Position numbers and translations under genes: made by a program | Notes under the pieces: model-generated | What the model saw: only the letters and a program-made list of their open reading frames with translations | Told to the model about the DNA's origin: nothing | The model's database searches: none | Assembly (NCBI RefSeq): GCF_026239655.1 | Contig: NZ_JAPIVO010000009.1 | Span: forward strand, 62,001-126,000 | Direction: 5' to 3' | Source of the DNA: Pedobacter sp. MR2016-24 | Lineage (GTDB): Bacteria > Bacteroidota > Bacteroidia > Sphingobacteriales > Sphingobacteriaceae | DNA length: 64,000 bases | Shown here: piece after piece, positions 17,297 to 26,585 of the stretch | Layout of the letters: each line of letters begins with the position of its first letter | Position numbering within the stretch: position 1 is the stretch's first letter

Positions 17297-18448
17297 ATGA
17301 AGGGCCGGATCTTTAAGGTAAGAACAAATACAGCAGGTGAAATACCGGAAGATCAAAGTATTGCCATAAAACAATCCTTCCCATTTTACATCAAGGCTCC
17401 AATGGTGGTTATTGGGATATACTTATTCTTTTATATCCTATTTTTGCTGCAGGACATCATTGTTCCTTTTGCATTTGCCGGTCTGATATCGATCTTATTA
17501 AATCCTGTTTATAACAGATTTCAACGATGGAAACTAAATAAGATAGTAGCCATTACGTTTACTATTCTCCTGGCTGTACTGCTATTGGCCGGTATATTGT
17601 TTTTCCTTTCCTCTCAGATTGCGCAGTTCGGGGAGATGATCCCACAATTAAAGGCAAAATCATTAACTATGTTTCATGATTTGCAAGCCTGGCTTTCTTC
17701 GCAATTTGGTATTACTATCGAAAAGCAGATGAGTATGATCAGTGAAGGAATGAACAATAGCAAAGCATATCTGGGAAAGACACTTGATACTGTATTCGGT
17801 ATGTTAAGTTTTCTGGTACTAATACCATTGTACGTTTTTCTTCTTCTTTTCTATAAACCTTTGATTCTCAATTTTATTTTTGAGGTATTTGATGAAGATA
17901 ATTCTGATCAGGTAGCGGATATTTTACATGAGACCAAATCAGCGGTGCAAAGTTATATTGTGGGCCTGATGATTGAAACCACAATGATTGCAGTGCTGAA
18001 TTCTGCTGCATTACTGCTGCTTGGCGTGCCTTATGCTATCCTGATTGGTGTGATCGGGGCGATTTTAAATTTGATTCCTTATTTAGGTGGTGTAGTTGCC
18101 ATCGCGCTGCCGGTATTAATGGCTATTGTGACTAAAGAGGGGTTCACTACGCCATTATTGATCATTGCTGCCTACTCCTTTATCCAGTTTATAGATAATA
18201 ATATCCTGGTACCAAAAGTGGTTTCTTCAAAAGTATCCGTAAATGCACTGATATCAATTATTGTAGTGCTGCTGGGCGGGATGTTGTGGGGGGTTAGCGG
18301 AATGTTCCTGTCTATTCCGTTTATCGCCGTATTTAAAATAATATTTGATCGTATTGAAGAACTGAAACCATGGGGCAAACTTCTTGGTGATCAAATGCCG
18401 GATGACGTGCCGGTGAAAGTGGTGAACAAAGAGGAAACAGACGATTAA
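17297..18448 (+). CDS. AI-2E/PerM family membrane protein
   Basis: 383 residues with about eight hydrophobic segments. The order is typical: paired helices at about 28-75, a helix at about 85-110, a soluble stretch with S-Q-F-G-I-T-I-E, a helix F-L-V-L-I-P-L-Y-V-F-L-L-L-F-Y-K, the conserved L-L-L-L-G-V-P-Y-A-I-L-I-G, N-L-I-P-Y-L-G-G segment, and a C-terminal F-I-D-N-N-I-L-V-P-K-V-V-S-S-K-V motif followed by P-F-I-A-V-F-K. Family members have been linked to autoinducer-2 export, cation/proton antiport or unknown roles, so no substrate is given. It stands alone between the hydroxylase cassette and the histidine kinase. Confidence 0.9.
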   Translation: MKGRIFKVRTNTAGEIPEDQSIAIKQSFPFYIKAPMVVIGIYLFFYILFLLQDIIVPFAFAGLISILLNPVYNRFQRWKLNKIVAITFTILLAVLLLAGILFFLSSQIAQFGEMIPQLKAKSLTMFHDLQAWLSSQFGITIEKQMSMISEGMNNSKAYLGKTLDTVFGMLSFLVLIPLYVFLLLFYKPLILNFIFEVFDEDNSDQVADILHETKSAVQSYIVGLMIETTMIAVLNSAALLLLGVPYAILIGVIGAILNLIPYLGGVVAIALPVLMAIVTKEGFTTPLLIIAAYSFIQFIDNNILVPKVVSSKVSVNALISIIVVLLGGMLWGVSGMFLSIPFIAVFKIIFDRIEELKPWGKLLGDQMPDDVPVKVVNKEETDD

Positions 18449-18558
18449 ATTGTTTTGATTGCGGACTATCCTGTTTTGATAGATTACTGTATTTCCTTTG
18501 ATCTTTACTATTGTATTAAGCGTATATTAAATGATAAGGATGTCGAGTATAAATAAGT

Positions 18559-21500
18559 ATGAGCAACCAGTCAAATACATCATGTCACGCTGCTGAAACG
18601 AATTACGACAGCCTCACTGAACTGGCTGCAATGGTATGTGCAGTGCAAATTGCATTTATATACGTTAAAGAAGGAGAAAGGCTATATCTTAAATCGATGT
18701 TTGACTCCCGGCAAAACGAAAGTTATCATCAGGAATTTGCGCTGGCGCTCCCGGCTGTTCCTTTTTCTGCTACCTTTCCTATTGCGGATGAAGAAGGAAA
18801 TGTTTTGGGGACGCTTAATGTGATGGACAGGGTGCCACGAACATTGTCTTTGTCACAGAAACGTGGGTTGGAATTGATATGCAGGCAGGCCCTTGAACTG
18901 ATTGTAGAAAAGAAGAAAGAGGAAGAACTGAGAAATTTTGAAAAGATTTTTAATCTTTCTAACGACCTGATTTGCATAGTTACGCTGGAGGGCGACTTTA
19001 AAAAAGTGAATCCTTCATTTACAAAAATATTGGGTTGGGAGCAGGATTTCTTTTTAAAAACACCAATTACGGATCTTTTTCATCCAGAAGACACAGCAGC
19101 TAATTTATTGGAGCTGAAACGGCTAAGCGAGGGATACCCCTCAGTAAACTTTACTTCCCGCATTAGAACCGCAGATGGGAGTTACAGCACTATCGAATGG
19201 GTTTCTACACCAGAATTACTTACAGGAACCCTATTCTGTATTGGCCGTGATCTTTCTGAGTATAAAATTAAAGATGAAAAAAGACTGTTACTGGAGCAGG
19301 ATTTGCGGCGGACTACGGAAATGCTGGAGCAAACCAATCAGGTAGCTAAAGTTGGAGGATGGGAGTTTGATCTCATCGGAGAGCAGGTATACTGGACTTC
19401 CGAAACCAAAAGAATACATGAGGTTGAACAGTCTTATGAGCCTAGCCTGAAAGATGGACTTTCTTTTTATAAAGAAGGTGAGGACCGTGATAAGATTATA
19501 GAAGCGATTGCCGATAGTAAGCTCAGCGGGAGGTCCTGGGAACTGGAATTACAGATCAGCACCAGAACCGGGAAAGATAAATGGGTAAAAACTATCGGAC
19601 ATGCATTTTGCGAGAACGGTATATGTACACGATTGTATGGGTCTTTTCAGGACATAGATAAAATAAAGAAAGCTGAAATTGAATCTTTAAGAGATAAAGC
19701 AATTTTGTCGTCATTTGTGGAAAATGTGCCTGCTGCTGTTGCCATGCTGGACAATGATATGAATTACGTGGCTGTGAGTGACCGTTGGATAGAAGAATAT
19801 AACCTGTTAGGTAAAGCCGTTCCGGGTAGTTCTTATTATGATTGGTTTCTGATTGTGGATGATGCGCGGAGGGCCAGACACCAAAGGATTCTGGCTGGCG
19901 CAACTGAACGGATGGAGGAAGAGATACATCTCACTGACAGGCCCGGTGTTGTTCAGCATATTTCATGGGAGATGCGGCCCTGGTACGAATCGGATGGAAA
20001 AATAGGCGGATTAATGATCTTTACTTTGAATATTACTGAAAATGTTAGGCAAAAAAATGAGCTTAAGGAGGCAAAAAGATTAGCTGAAGAAGCCAGTATA
20101 GCGAAATCTGATTTTCTTGCGAACATGAGTCATGAGATTAGGACACCACTAAACGGAATCATTGGTTTTACAGATCTGGTCTTAAAAACGAAATTATCAG
20201 AAACACAGGACCAGTATTTATCAATTGTGAATGAATCAGCTAACTCATTACTCGACATTATCAATGATATCCTTGATTTTTCTAAAATTGAGGCGGGAAA
20301 ACTGGAACTCGATATTGAGGAAACTGATTTGTATAAACTTAGTAATCAGGCAACTGATATTATTACTTATCAGGTGCAGAAAAAAGGACTGGAACTATTG
20401 TTAAACCTGCAACCTGATCTGCCCGGATTAATATGGGTAGATGCAGTAAGGTTAAAACAGATTCTGATTAATTTACTGGGGAATGCCGTAAAATTTACTG
20501 CATCAGGGGAGATAGAGCTAAAAATTGAGGTTTTGAATGGCCACGGAGAAAATACCAGAATGCGTTTTAGTGTGAGAGACACCGGTATTGGTATTCGTGC
20601 AGAGAATCAGGAAAAGATTTTTAATGCTTTTGCACAGGAAGATGGATCAACCACGAAAAAATACGGGGGTACGGGGCTTGGCCTTTCAATCAATAATAAA
20701 CTCCTCAGTTTAATGGGCAGCCGGCTCCAGCTCTATAGTACGCCAGGTGAGGGCAGTGTTTTCTTTTTCGATATCGATGTTAAAACGTCTTATCTCAACT
20801 CCAGACAGAGGAAAAGGATAAAGCTGATCAAAAAGGTATTGGTTGTGGATGATAATAGCAATAACAGATTGATCCTTGATCAGATGTTGCTGATTAAAAA
20901 TATAAAGACAACTTCAGTGGAGAGTGGGGAAGAAGCACTGAAATTACTCAATTCGGGAGAAAAATTTGATGCTATATTAATGGATTACCATATGCCGGAT
21001 ATGGATGGTCTGGAGACCATCAGGAAAATCAGAGAGAATTCCCGGTATATACAGGAACCGCAACCCACAATCCTGATGTGCAGTTCGTCCGACAGTGAAA
21101 GAATGATAAAGGAAGCAGAAGAATTGCAGGTGAGGCAAAGGTTAGTGAAGCCCGTGAAAATGGCTGAGCTTTATGAATTGTTAGCACATATACATGAACA
21201 TGAGATAAAGGAAGAAGCTGCTGATAGTGTAAATGAAATTGAGGAACCTTCAAAAGCAGGAATAACGATTTTAGTAGCGGATGATAATCTGATCAACCTG
21301 ATCCTGGCAAGAACAATTATCAGACGGACATTTGAAAATGCACGGGTCATAGAGGTGAATAACGGACTGGAAGCATTACGGTATTGTGAAAAAAACAGAC
21401 CTGATTTGATTTTAATGGATATACAGATGCCGGTTTTAAATGGCTACGAGGCCACGCAACAGATCAGGTACCTGAATGGCGAACAGCATATACCAATCAT

Positions 21501-21657
21501 TGCACTCACAGCTGGCAATGTTAAAGATGAATTGGAGAGATGTATCGCTGCCGGCATGGATGATTTGATTACCAAGCCATTTGTGGAAGAAACAATAGCC
21601 GTTGTTTTGCAAAAGTGGCTATTGTATACACATACAGCTGTAAAAGATTTAGGATAA
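18559..21657 (+). CDS. Cytoplasmic hybrid histidine kinase with GAF, PAS and two receiver domains
   Basis: 1032 residues with no membrane segment. A GAF-like domain (about 10-115) is followed by PAS domains near 127-245, 255-370 and 380-495, a HisKA domain with S-H-E-I-R-T-P-L-N-G-I and phospho-acceptor H525, and an ATPase domain with N-L-L-G-N-A-V-K-F-T, D-T-G-I-G-I and G-G-T-G-L-G-L. Two receiver domains follow: D809 in L-M-D-Y-H-M-P-D-M-D-G and D954 in L-M-D-I-Q-M-P-V-L-N-G, each with a matching K-P. No separate response regulator gene is adjacent, so it probably signals through phosphorelay or a distant partner. The stop overlaps the convergent MarR-GNAT stop by 9 bp. Confidence 0.93.
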   Translation: MSNQSNTSCHAAETNYDSLTELAAMVCAVQIAFIYVKEGERLYLKSMFDSRQNESYHQEFALALPAVPFSATFPIADEEGNVLGTLNVMDRVPRTLSLSQKRGLELICRQALELIVEKKKEEELRNFEKIFNLSNDLICIVTLEGDFKKVNPSFTKILGWEQDFFLKTPITDLFHPEDTAANLLELKRLSEGYPSVNFTSRIRTADGSYSTIEWVSTPELLTGTLFCIGRDLSEYKIKDEKRLLLEQDLRRTTEMLEQTNQVAKVGGWEFDLIGEQVYWTSETKRIHEVEQSYEPSLKDGLSFYKEGEDRDKIIEAIADSKLSGRSWELELQISTRTGKDKWVKTIGHAFCENGICTRLYGSFQDIDKIKKAEIESLRDKAILSSFVENVPAAVAMLDNDMNYVAVSDRWIEEYNLLGKAVPGSSYYDWFLIVDDARRARHQRILAGATERMEEEIHLTDRPGVVQHISWEMRPWYESDGKIGGLMIFTLNITENVRQKNELKEAKRLAEEASIAKSDFLANMSHEIRTPLNGIIGFTDLVLKTKLSETQDQYLSIVNESANSLLDIINDILDFSKIEAGKLELDIEETDLYKLSNQATDIITYQVQKKGLELLLNLQPDLPGLIWVDAVRLKQILINLLGNAVKFTASGEIELKIEVLNGHGENTRMRFSVRDTGIGIRAENQEKIFNAFAQEDGSTTKKYGGTGLGLSINNKLLSLMGSRLQLYSTPGEGSVFFFDIDVKTSYLNSRQRKRIKLIKKVLVVDDNSNNRLILDQMLLIKNIKTTSVESGEEALKLLNSGEKFDAILMDYHMPDMDGLETIRKIRENSRYIQEPQPTILMCSSSDSERMIKEAEELQVRQRLVKPVKMAELYELLAHIHEHEIKEEAADSVNEIEEPSKAGITILVADDNLINLILARTIIRRTFENARVIEVNNGLEALRYCEKNRPDLILMDIQMPVLNGYEATQQIRYLNGEQHIPIIALTAGNVKDELERCIAAGMDDLITKPFVEETIAVVLQKWLLYTHTAVKDLG

Positions 21658-22602
21658 CAGGAGTTCCATCTGAATATTGGCACGCTCATAGGGAGTAGCC
21701 CTGCCTGCTACTTTATTAAAGCCCAATTTATGATATAAATTGATAGCGGGCTTTAATGAGGTATTACTCTCCAGGTATAGTTTTGCTGCACCTATGGCTC
21801 TCGCTTTATCGATCACTGCCTGTGCTAATAAAAGGCCCACACTTTTTCCTTGTGCAATTGGTGACACAGCCATTTTAGCCAGTTCATATTCATATTCCGG
21901 ATCATCTCTCCTGATCAGGGCACATACGCCAATTGGCTGCTTATTATAAAGCGCCACGTAAATATAACCTCCGTTATTCAGTATGTATTCCTCAGGATTA
22001 TCCAGTGCTTTATAGTCTGCCTCCTCCATTTTAAAATACTTTGAAATCCATTCTTCATTAAGTGCTTTATAGGCGGCGCTATATTGCGGCTGATAATCTA
22101 CGATCTGAACTTTTTTACTTTCGCGAATCTTCAGTTGATCTTTTACACGGTTCAACAGCGATTGCTGTTCAAGTATGAATTCCCATTCTTCTATCGCTTT
22201 CCATAGATCATGCGTTGCCTGTTTGGTAATTCCCCCTATTGCACTTTCTATGTCGGTATACTGATCTTTGATCCTGACAGTAATTTCTTTCCCTTTTTTA
22301 GAAAGGCTGATCATATTTCGCCTGCCATCTGCTTTGTCTTTTTTTTCTGTAACAAGACCTTTGGCAACCATTTCACTGATAATCTTGCTCACCGAAGGAT
22401 GGGAGTGACCAATTTCCTTTGCAATCTCAGTAACAGTTTTTTCTTCTCCCTGGGAAATCACATAGAAAACAGGGAACCATTTAGGCTGCATGTCGATATT
22501 ATACAGTTCATAAATGTGGGAGGCATCTTCAGTTATTTTTTCCGTTAACATGCGAAGTCTGCTTCCAATGGCTACTGTACCTACTTTATCAAAAAAATTC
22601 AT
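21649..22602 (-). CDS. MarR-type regulator fused to a GNAT acetyltransferase
   Basis: 317 residues from the ATG at 22602 (MNFFDKVG). An open extension to 22710 runs through the promoter and is rejected. The N-terminal 150 residues are a MarR-like winged helix (T-V-T-E-I-A-K-E-I-G-H-S-H-P-S-V-S-K-I-I recognition region, then D-G-R-R-N-M-I-S-L-S wing). The C-terminal 150 residues are a GNAT domain with A-K-M-A-V-S-P-I-A-Q-G-K-S-V-G (acetyl-CoA loop) and L-Y-L-E-S-N-T-S-L-K-P-A-I-N-L-Y-H-K-L-G-F. Such fusions are common in Bacteroidota; ligand and acetyl acceptor are unknown. A promoter with an inverted repeat right after the -7 box suggests self-repression. Confidence 0.9.
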   Translation of the reverse strand: MNFFDKVGTVAIGSRLRMLTEKITEDASHIYELYNIDMQPKWFPVFYVISQGEEKTVTEIAKEIGHSHPSVSKIISEMVAKGLVTEKKDKADGRRNMISLSKKGKEITVRIKDQYTDIESAIGGITKQATHDLWKAIEEWEFILEQQSLLNRVKDQLKIRESKKVQIVDYQPQYSAAYKALNEEWISKYFKMEEADYKALDNPEEYILNNGGYIYVALYNKQPIGVCALIRRDDPEYEYELAKMAVSPIAQGKSVGLLLAQAVIDKARAIGAAKLYLESNTSLKPAINLYHKLGFNKVAGRATPYERANIQMELLLS

Positions 22603-22635
22603 ATAGTGTAATATTATTATATTGTAATTGATTAT

Positions 22636-22679
22636 GTAACTGGTTACGCAATATAATAAATATATTTTGATATACAAAA
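22636..22679 (-). promoter_or_regulatory. Promoter and likely MarR operator of the MarR-GNAT gene
   Basis: On the minus strand TTTTG (plus 22675-22679) and TATATTGC (plus 22648-22655) are 19 bp apart, fitting a Bacteroidota -33/-7 pair. The dyad GTAAC-TG-GTTAC (22636-22647) lies directly at the expected transcription start. This is the usual layout for repressor self-control; binding is inferred. Confidence 0.5.
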
Positions 22680-22804
22680 TAATAGTATCTTTACGCACAA
22701 GTCGTGCCAAAGCTTGAATATTTTATTTTAAAACGTATAGGACTTTTTAAATAATTTATTGTCATAAGGCAAGAAATGCCCTCAAATGGGGCAAAAGCAA
22801 TTTT

Positions 22805-23146
22805 ATGGAACCAATTGAAATTGAAGTGATGAGTTTGCATTATACAGGTACTTTATCTGTAGTGCCTGTAAAAGAAGACAACTCTGTTTTTGCAGTATAT
22901 ATAAATGGCGAACCTCTGGGTACGGCTCATCCTGTAAAGGTGAGAGCTGAGGTGCGCTGGTATTCTCATCAGATCAAGGACAAGGAATTGCTGAACCAGA
23001 TAGGTGAGTGGATCGAATTCCACTTTCCGCTGACTGACGACAGTTTCAAAAATGTTTATACATTTAATATTCCTTTCTGGATGAAAATACAGTTCTGGAG
23101 GGCGAAGCCGAAAAATTTTAGTTTTGTTCTTGATACAAACTCTTAG
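22805..23146 (+). CDS. Small protein of unknown function
   Basis: 113 residues, no signal peptide or membrane span. Mixed beta character with I-N-G-E-P-L-G-T-A-H-P, R-W-Y-S-H-Q-I-K-D-K-E-L-L-N-Q-I-G-E-W-I-E, and an aromatic C-terminal part (P-F-W-M-K-I-Q-F-W-R-A). I do not recognise the family. A short hairpin TGCCC/GGGCA lies about 10-25 bp upstream and could affect translation. It faces the same way as the next gene but 223 bp separate them. Confidence 0.65.
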   Translation: MEPIEIEVMSLHYTGTLSVVPVKEDNSVFAVYINGEPLGTAHPVKVRAEVRWYSHQIKDKELLNQIGEWIEFHFPLTDDSFKNVYTFNIPFWMKIQFWRAKPKNFSFVLDTNS

Positions 23147-23369
23147 CAATTGATTTCTAAGGGTGTTCTGTAAAGAGTACACAAATCCTTTTATCTGTTA
23201 AATTCATTAGCGCAGAAAATTCTGTTGTGCGGTAATAATTTTATTGCAATTTAAAGTCCAGTAGATGAAGGGGCTATAGATATGCCGTTTAATTCTGGAT
23301 CAGGCGGCTTAGTTTTTGATAAAATGAATAAAAACATTATTTATTCACAATTTATCTAAAATATTAAGC

Positions 23370-23894
23370 TTGGAATTTTACAGAAACAAGAAAAAATCAG
23401 GAACTATAATATTGGCATGTGTCGGTATACTCATTTTAATGGTACTTATTCTTTTATACAGTTCGGGAGTATTCTCTGATGTATATGCACCTAAGGGAAT
23501 CGCACTTTCTGCTATCTTTATTGTGGTATTGGGAATAGTGATCACAAGATCCTTACTGTCCATTAATGATAAAACCCCACTCATTTCTCTCCAGCCTGAG
23601 GGAATTATTGCCAGAGTTACGCCAATGAGTAAAGCTGCCGGTTTGATTCGCTGGGAGGATATTGTAGATTATGAGCTGATCAAACAAGGATGGGATACGC
23701 TGATTACACTGCATATCAGCAATTCGGAAAGCTATCGTACCCTGATCACTAAAAAATTATCAGCAATGGTAATGGAAGGTACAACTGACGAGCATGGAAA
23801 TCTGATGATCTATCTGACCGCTTCAGAAACTGATTGTGATGCCGATGTTTTGCTTGAAAAGATTCTTGCTTATAAGAATGCATTGAAGGTCTAA
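23370..23894 (+). CDS. Two-helix membrane protein resembling the STM3941 family
   Basis: 174 residues. Two hydrophobic helices (about 12-32 and 43-61) are followed by a cytosolic domain with I-S-L-Q-P-E-G-I-I-A-R-V-T and G-L-I-R-W-E-D-I-V-D-Y-E, a pleckstrin-like pattern seen in STM3941-type proteins of unknown function. The only in-frame start before an upstream stop is TTG at 23370; no ATG fits, so the start is uncertain. The stop lies 10 bp from the convergent DUF2490 stop. Confidence 0.72.
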   Translation: MEFYRNKKKSGTIILACVGILILMVLILLYSSGVFSDVYAPKGIALSAIFIVVLGIVITRSLLSINDKTPLISLQPEGIIARVTPMSKAAGLIRWEDIVDYELIKQGWDTLITLHISNSESYRTLITKKLSAMVMEGTTDEHGNLMIYLTASETDCDADVLLEKILAYKNALKV

Positions 23895-23904
23895 CATTTA
23901 TTTC

Positions 23905-24612
23905 TTAAAACTTCGTATAAACCGCCAGCTGTATAATATTGTTGGCGGTATTATAATTGATTCCTTTTGAGGACTGATTCATGTAACCCGCTTCTATATC
24001 TAATTTTTTACTGAACCGGTAACCTGCTGCGGCATAAGCCCGGTTCTGATCGAACAGATATCCATTGAGCTGGTCTTTATGTTGAATATTTAAGAATATT
24101 TCATTCTGGATAGCCAGGAACAGCCCTTTTTCAAAGTTGATCACATCCTTCTTCAGGGGAAGAATAAATCTGAAGAAATACCTGAAACGTTGTGCGAAGA
24201 GGTCATCCGCATTATTCCTTTCTATGAAGCGTTGTTCCAACCGGAACCGGTGACTCGCACTGATTGTGTTTATTTTATGTTTAAATACATATTGCTCCCA
24301 TATCCTGTGTTCGTTAAGAGAGTAATCTGACGCTTCTGGCAGGCGGATAAAAGTTTTATTCAGCAGGTAACCTAAGGTAATTTCATGTTGATCACTGGCA
24401 TAGTAAGTAATGCCCGGCCTGAACAACAGGTTTCTGACATGATCGTACTTATCCGCTGACCTTACCTGTATATCCATGTAAGCACCCCATTTCTTACTTA
24501 TTTTCGTGTTATTCAACAGGAATAACCATCCGCTGGTCTGCTGATCGGTTTGGGCACTGACATTGCTACATAAAACAGAAAGGAATGCCAGAAGGAAGAA
24601 ATAAAGACGCAT
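23905..24612 (-). CDS. DUF2490 outer-membrane-type protein
   Basis: 235 residues: signal peptide 1-20, then alternating amphipathic strands with many aromatic ends, including W-L-F-L-L-N-N-T, F-R-P-G-I-T-Y-Y, H-R-I-W-E-Q-Y-V-F, H-R-F-R-L-E-Q-R-F-I-E-R and a final F-x-F-type beta strand ending in V-Y-T-K-F. This is the DUF2490 pattern, a small predicted beta-barrel family of Bacteroidota without known function. The R-F-R-L-E-Q-R-F segment is the most conserved part of the family. It is 48 bp downstream of the TIM-barrel isomerase gene on the same strand, so they may share a transcript. Confidence 0.85.
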   Translation of the reverse strand: MRLYFFLLAFLSVLCSNVSAQTDQQTSGWLFLLNNTKISKKWGAYMDIQVRSADKYDHVRNLLFRPGITYYASDQHEITLGYLLNKTFIRLPEASDYSLNEHRIWEQYVFKHKINTISASHRFRLEQRFIERNNADDLFAQRFRYFFRFILPLKKDVINFEKGLFLAIQNEIFLNIQHKDQLNGYLFDQNRAYAAAGYRFSKKLDIEAGYMNQSSKGINYNTANNIIQLAVYTKF

Positions 24613-24660
24613 GCTTGGATTTATATTGGTTCTGCCGGCAAGATAATAATAATGGAACGG

Positions 24661-25581
24661 CTATCTAAATTTCTGAAGTATTCTACCCAGTAATATTTTT
24701 GTTTTCCTGATTCCTTCTTCTTCCGATAAAGTGGATCCCTCGTATTCTATTCCAACAATACCCGACCATTTTGCATCTTTGATAATCTTAAACATGCGGT
24801 CGTAATCAATTGTACTTTCATTTCCTTGTTCATCAAATGCGAAAGTTTTAGCACTGATACCTTTTGCAAAAGGCACGAGGTCTGTTATACCCTGATATTT
24901 ATCATATTCACGATCTGCATTTATTTTAAAATTCCCAAAGTCGGGCAAAGTTCCACAGAACGGGCTGTTTACCTGTTCCATGATATCAGCTAACCATTTT
25001 CCATCTGAAGAATAACCGCCATGGTTTTCTACAATAATATTGATCTGGCGTTCCCTGCCATATGCTGATAATTTACCCAATCCATCTATGGCTGCGCTTT
25101 TTACCTCTTCAGCTGTTCCTATTCCTGCAGCGTTTACGCGGATCGTTTTACAGCCTAAAAACTTTGCCGCATCTACCCATTTATAATGGTTTTCTATTGC
25201 TTTTAGTCTGGCTTTTTCATCCGTATCACCTAGCTGACCTTCACCATCTACCATAATCAGGTGATTCTGTATACCTTCATTTAAGGTCAGCGTTTTTAGT
25301 TCTTTGAGATAAGCCATGTCTGTCTCCTTCTTGTTAAAAAAGGGACTCACATATTCTACAATATCAATTCCGAACTCTTTTTTGGACCTGGTTGGAAACT
25401 CCAGATTTGTCATCTTCCCAGCAAACAGCGCCTTATGAAATGACCATTCTGCTAATGAGATAGTGAAAAATTCTTTTTTGGCAAAGGCCAGGGTATCAAA
25501 TGGAACCAAAGTGGAGAGTCCTGCCGCAGCAGAAAGTATACTTAAATCTTTAATGAAACTTCTGCGATCTTTTGTATTCAT
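24661..25581 (-). CDS. Exported sugar-phosphate isomerase/epimerase-like TIM barrel
   Basis: 306 residues from the ATG at 25581; an ATG 18 bp further upstream is also possible. The N-terminus D-R-R-S-F-I-K-D-L followed by a hydrophobic stretch looks like a Tat signal, typical of periplasmic oxidoreductase-linked sugar enzymes in Bacteroidota. The body is an AP-endonuclease-2/xylose-isomerase-like barrel with F-G-I-D-I-V-E-Y, T-I-R-V-N-A-A-G, I-N-I-I-V-E-N-H-G-G (metal-binding Glu), L-P-D-F-G-N-F and V-G-I-E-Y-E-G (second Glu). Substrate unknown; relatives act on inositols, hydroxypyruvate or 3-keto sugars. It is divergent from the sigma-factor gene. Confidence 0.87.
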   Translation of the reverse strand: MNTKDRRSFIKDLSILSAAAGLSTLVPFDTLAFAKKEFFTISLAEWSFHKALFAGKMTNLEFPTRSKKEFGIDIVEYVSPFFNKKETDMAYLKELKTLTLNEGIQNHLIMVDGEGQLGDTDEKARLKAIENHYKWVDAAKFLGCKTIRVNAAGIGTAEEVKSAAIDGLGKLSAYGRERQINIIVENHGGYSSDGKWLADIMEQVNSPFCGTLPDFGNFKINADREYDKYQGITDLVPFAKGISAKTFAFDEQGNESTIDYDRMFKIIKDAKWSGIVGIEYEGSTLSEEEGIRKTKILLGRILQKFR

Positions 25582-25875
25582 AATATTTGGTTGGGACATT
25601 TAAGGACTATGTAAACATTTAATTACCTTAAATATAAGAATTATATAACTATCATGTGGCAGCTTTAAATTTGTTAGGCTGAAAGCTATTTTAACGATTA
25701 TTTAAAGGGGATAAAATGGTAATGACGGTTTACATTTCTTCGATTATTTGTTGGATTCACATAATATTTAATTAATATTAGGAACCTAAATTCCTGAATT
25801 TTGGCGTGTTTATGTGTAAGTAATTGTAATTAACTAATAACAAAACCATAGCTACGATATTTTAATTTCCGCTAT

Positions 25876-26496
25876 ATGGCCGATAACCTGAGTAAGTATG
25901 TAACAATTGAGGATACTGAACTATGGGCTTCTTTTAAGGAGGGGGATTGGCATGCCTATACTGAAATTTATAACCGGCATTTTAAATTGTTGAATAACTA
26001 TGGTTATAAGTTTACAAAAGATCTGGAACTGATTGAAGATGCTGTGCATGATCTGTTTGTGAAACTGTGGACCAATAAATCAAATCTTTCTGTACCAGTT
26101 TCAGTAAAAAATTATTTATACAAGTCGCTGCGGGGCGACATTTTAAGAAAGCTGGCCGCACACGTCAGGTTTGTAAACATAGATGAGGATCATCACCATA
26201 ATTTCATGTTTGAATTATCTTTTGATCATCAGCTCGTGGCCAATGAAGAAGAGCTGGCCTTACAGAAAAACGTTAAGCAGGTTATACAAACCCTGCCTGC
26301 CCGGCAGCAGGAAATTATATACCTGCGCTTTTATGAGGGACTGAGTTATGAAGAAATCTCTGAAATTATGGGTATTACTGTCAGTTCTACTTACAAATTA
26401 CTCTATAAAGGAATCGGAAATATGCAGGATGTACTGGATATTTCGAAATTATCTATTATCTGGCTGCTATCTATGATGATTAAAGGTGCTTTTTGA
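25876..26496 (+). CDS. ECF sigma factor (FecI-like) of the SusCD operon
   Basis: 206 residues. Region 2 (about 25-95) has Y-T-E-I-Y-N-R-H-F and D-A-V-H-D-L-F-V-K-L-W. Region 4 (about 140-190) has L-P-A-R-Q-Q-E-I-I-Y-L-R-F-Y-E-G-L-S-Y-E-E-I-S-E-I-M-G-I-T. This is the Bacteroidota sigma-70 family 1 type. A FecR-like anti-sigma gene follows after 89 bp and then a SusC with a signalling STN domain, so substrate capture at the outer membrane should release this factor to transcribe the locus. The C-terminal hydrophobic tail (I-I-W-L-L-S-M-M-I) is unusual but seen in relatives. Confidence 0.93.
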   Translation: MADNLSKYVTIEDTELWASFKEGDWHAYTEIYNRHFKLLNNYGYKFTKDLELIEDAVHDLFVKLWTNKSNLSVPVSVKNYLYKSLRGDILRKLAAHVRFVNIDEDHHHNFMFELSFDHQLVANEEELALQKNVKQVIQTLPARQQEIIYLRFYEGLSYEEISEIMGITVSSTYKLLYKGIGNMQDVLDISKLSIIWLLSMMIKGAF

Positions 26497-26585
26497 ATTT
26501 ATTTACAAATAATTTTTAAATGAAGGGATAAATCCAGGTGTTTGAACGTATTAGTATTATACAACAATAATATTATATACGATAA

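Noticed and set aside
25600..25875. AGGAA-N6-TTCCT dyad in the gap upstream of the sigma gene
   Set aside because: Only 5 bp per arm, no extension, and no promoter element in register; too weak to call.
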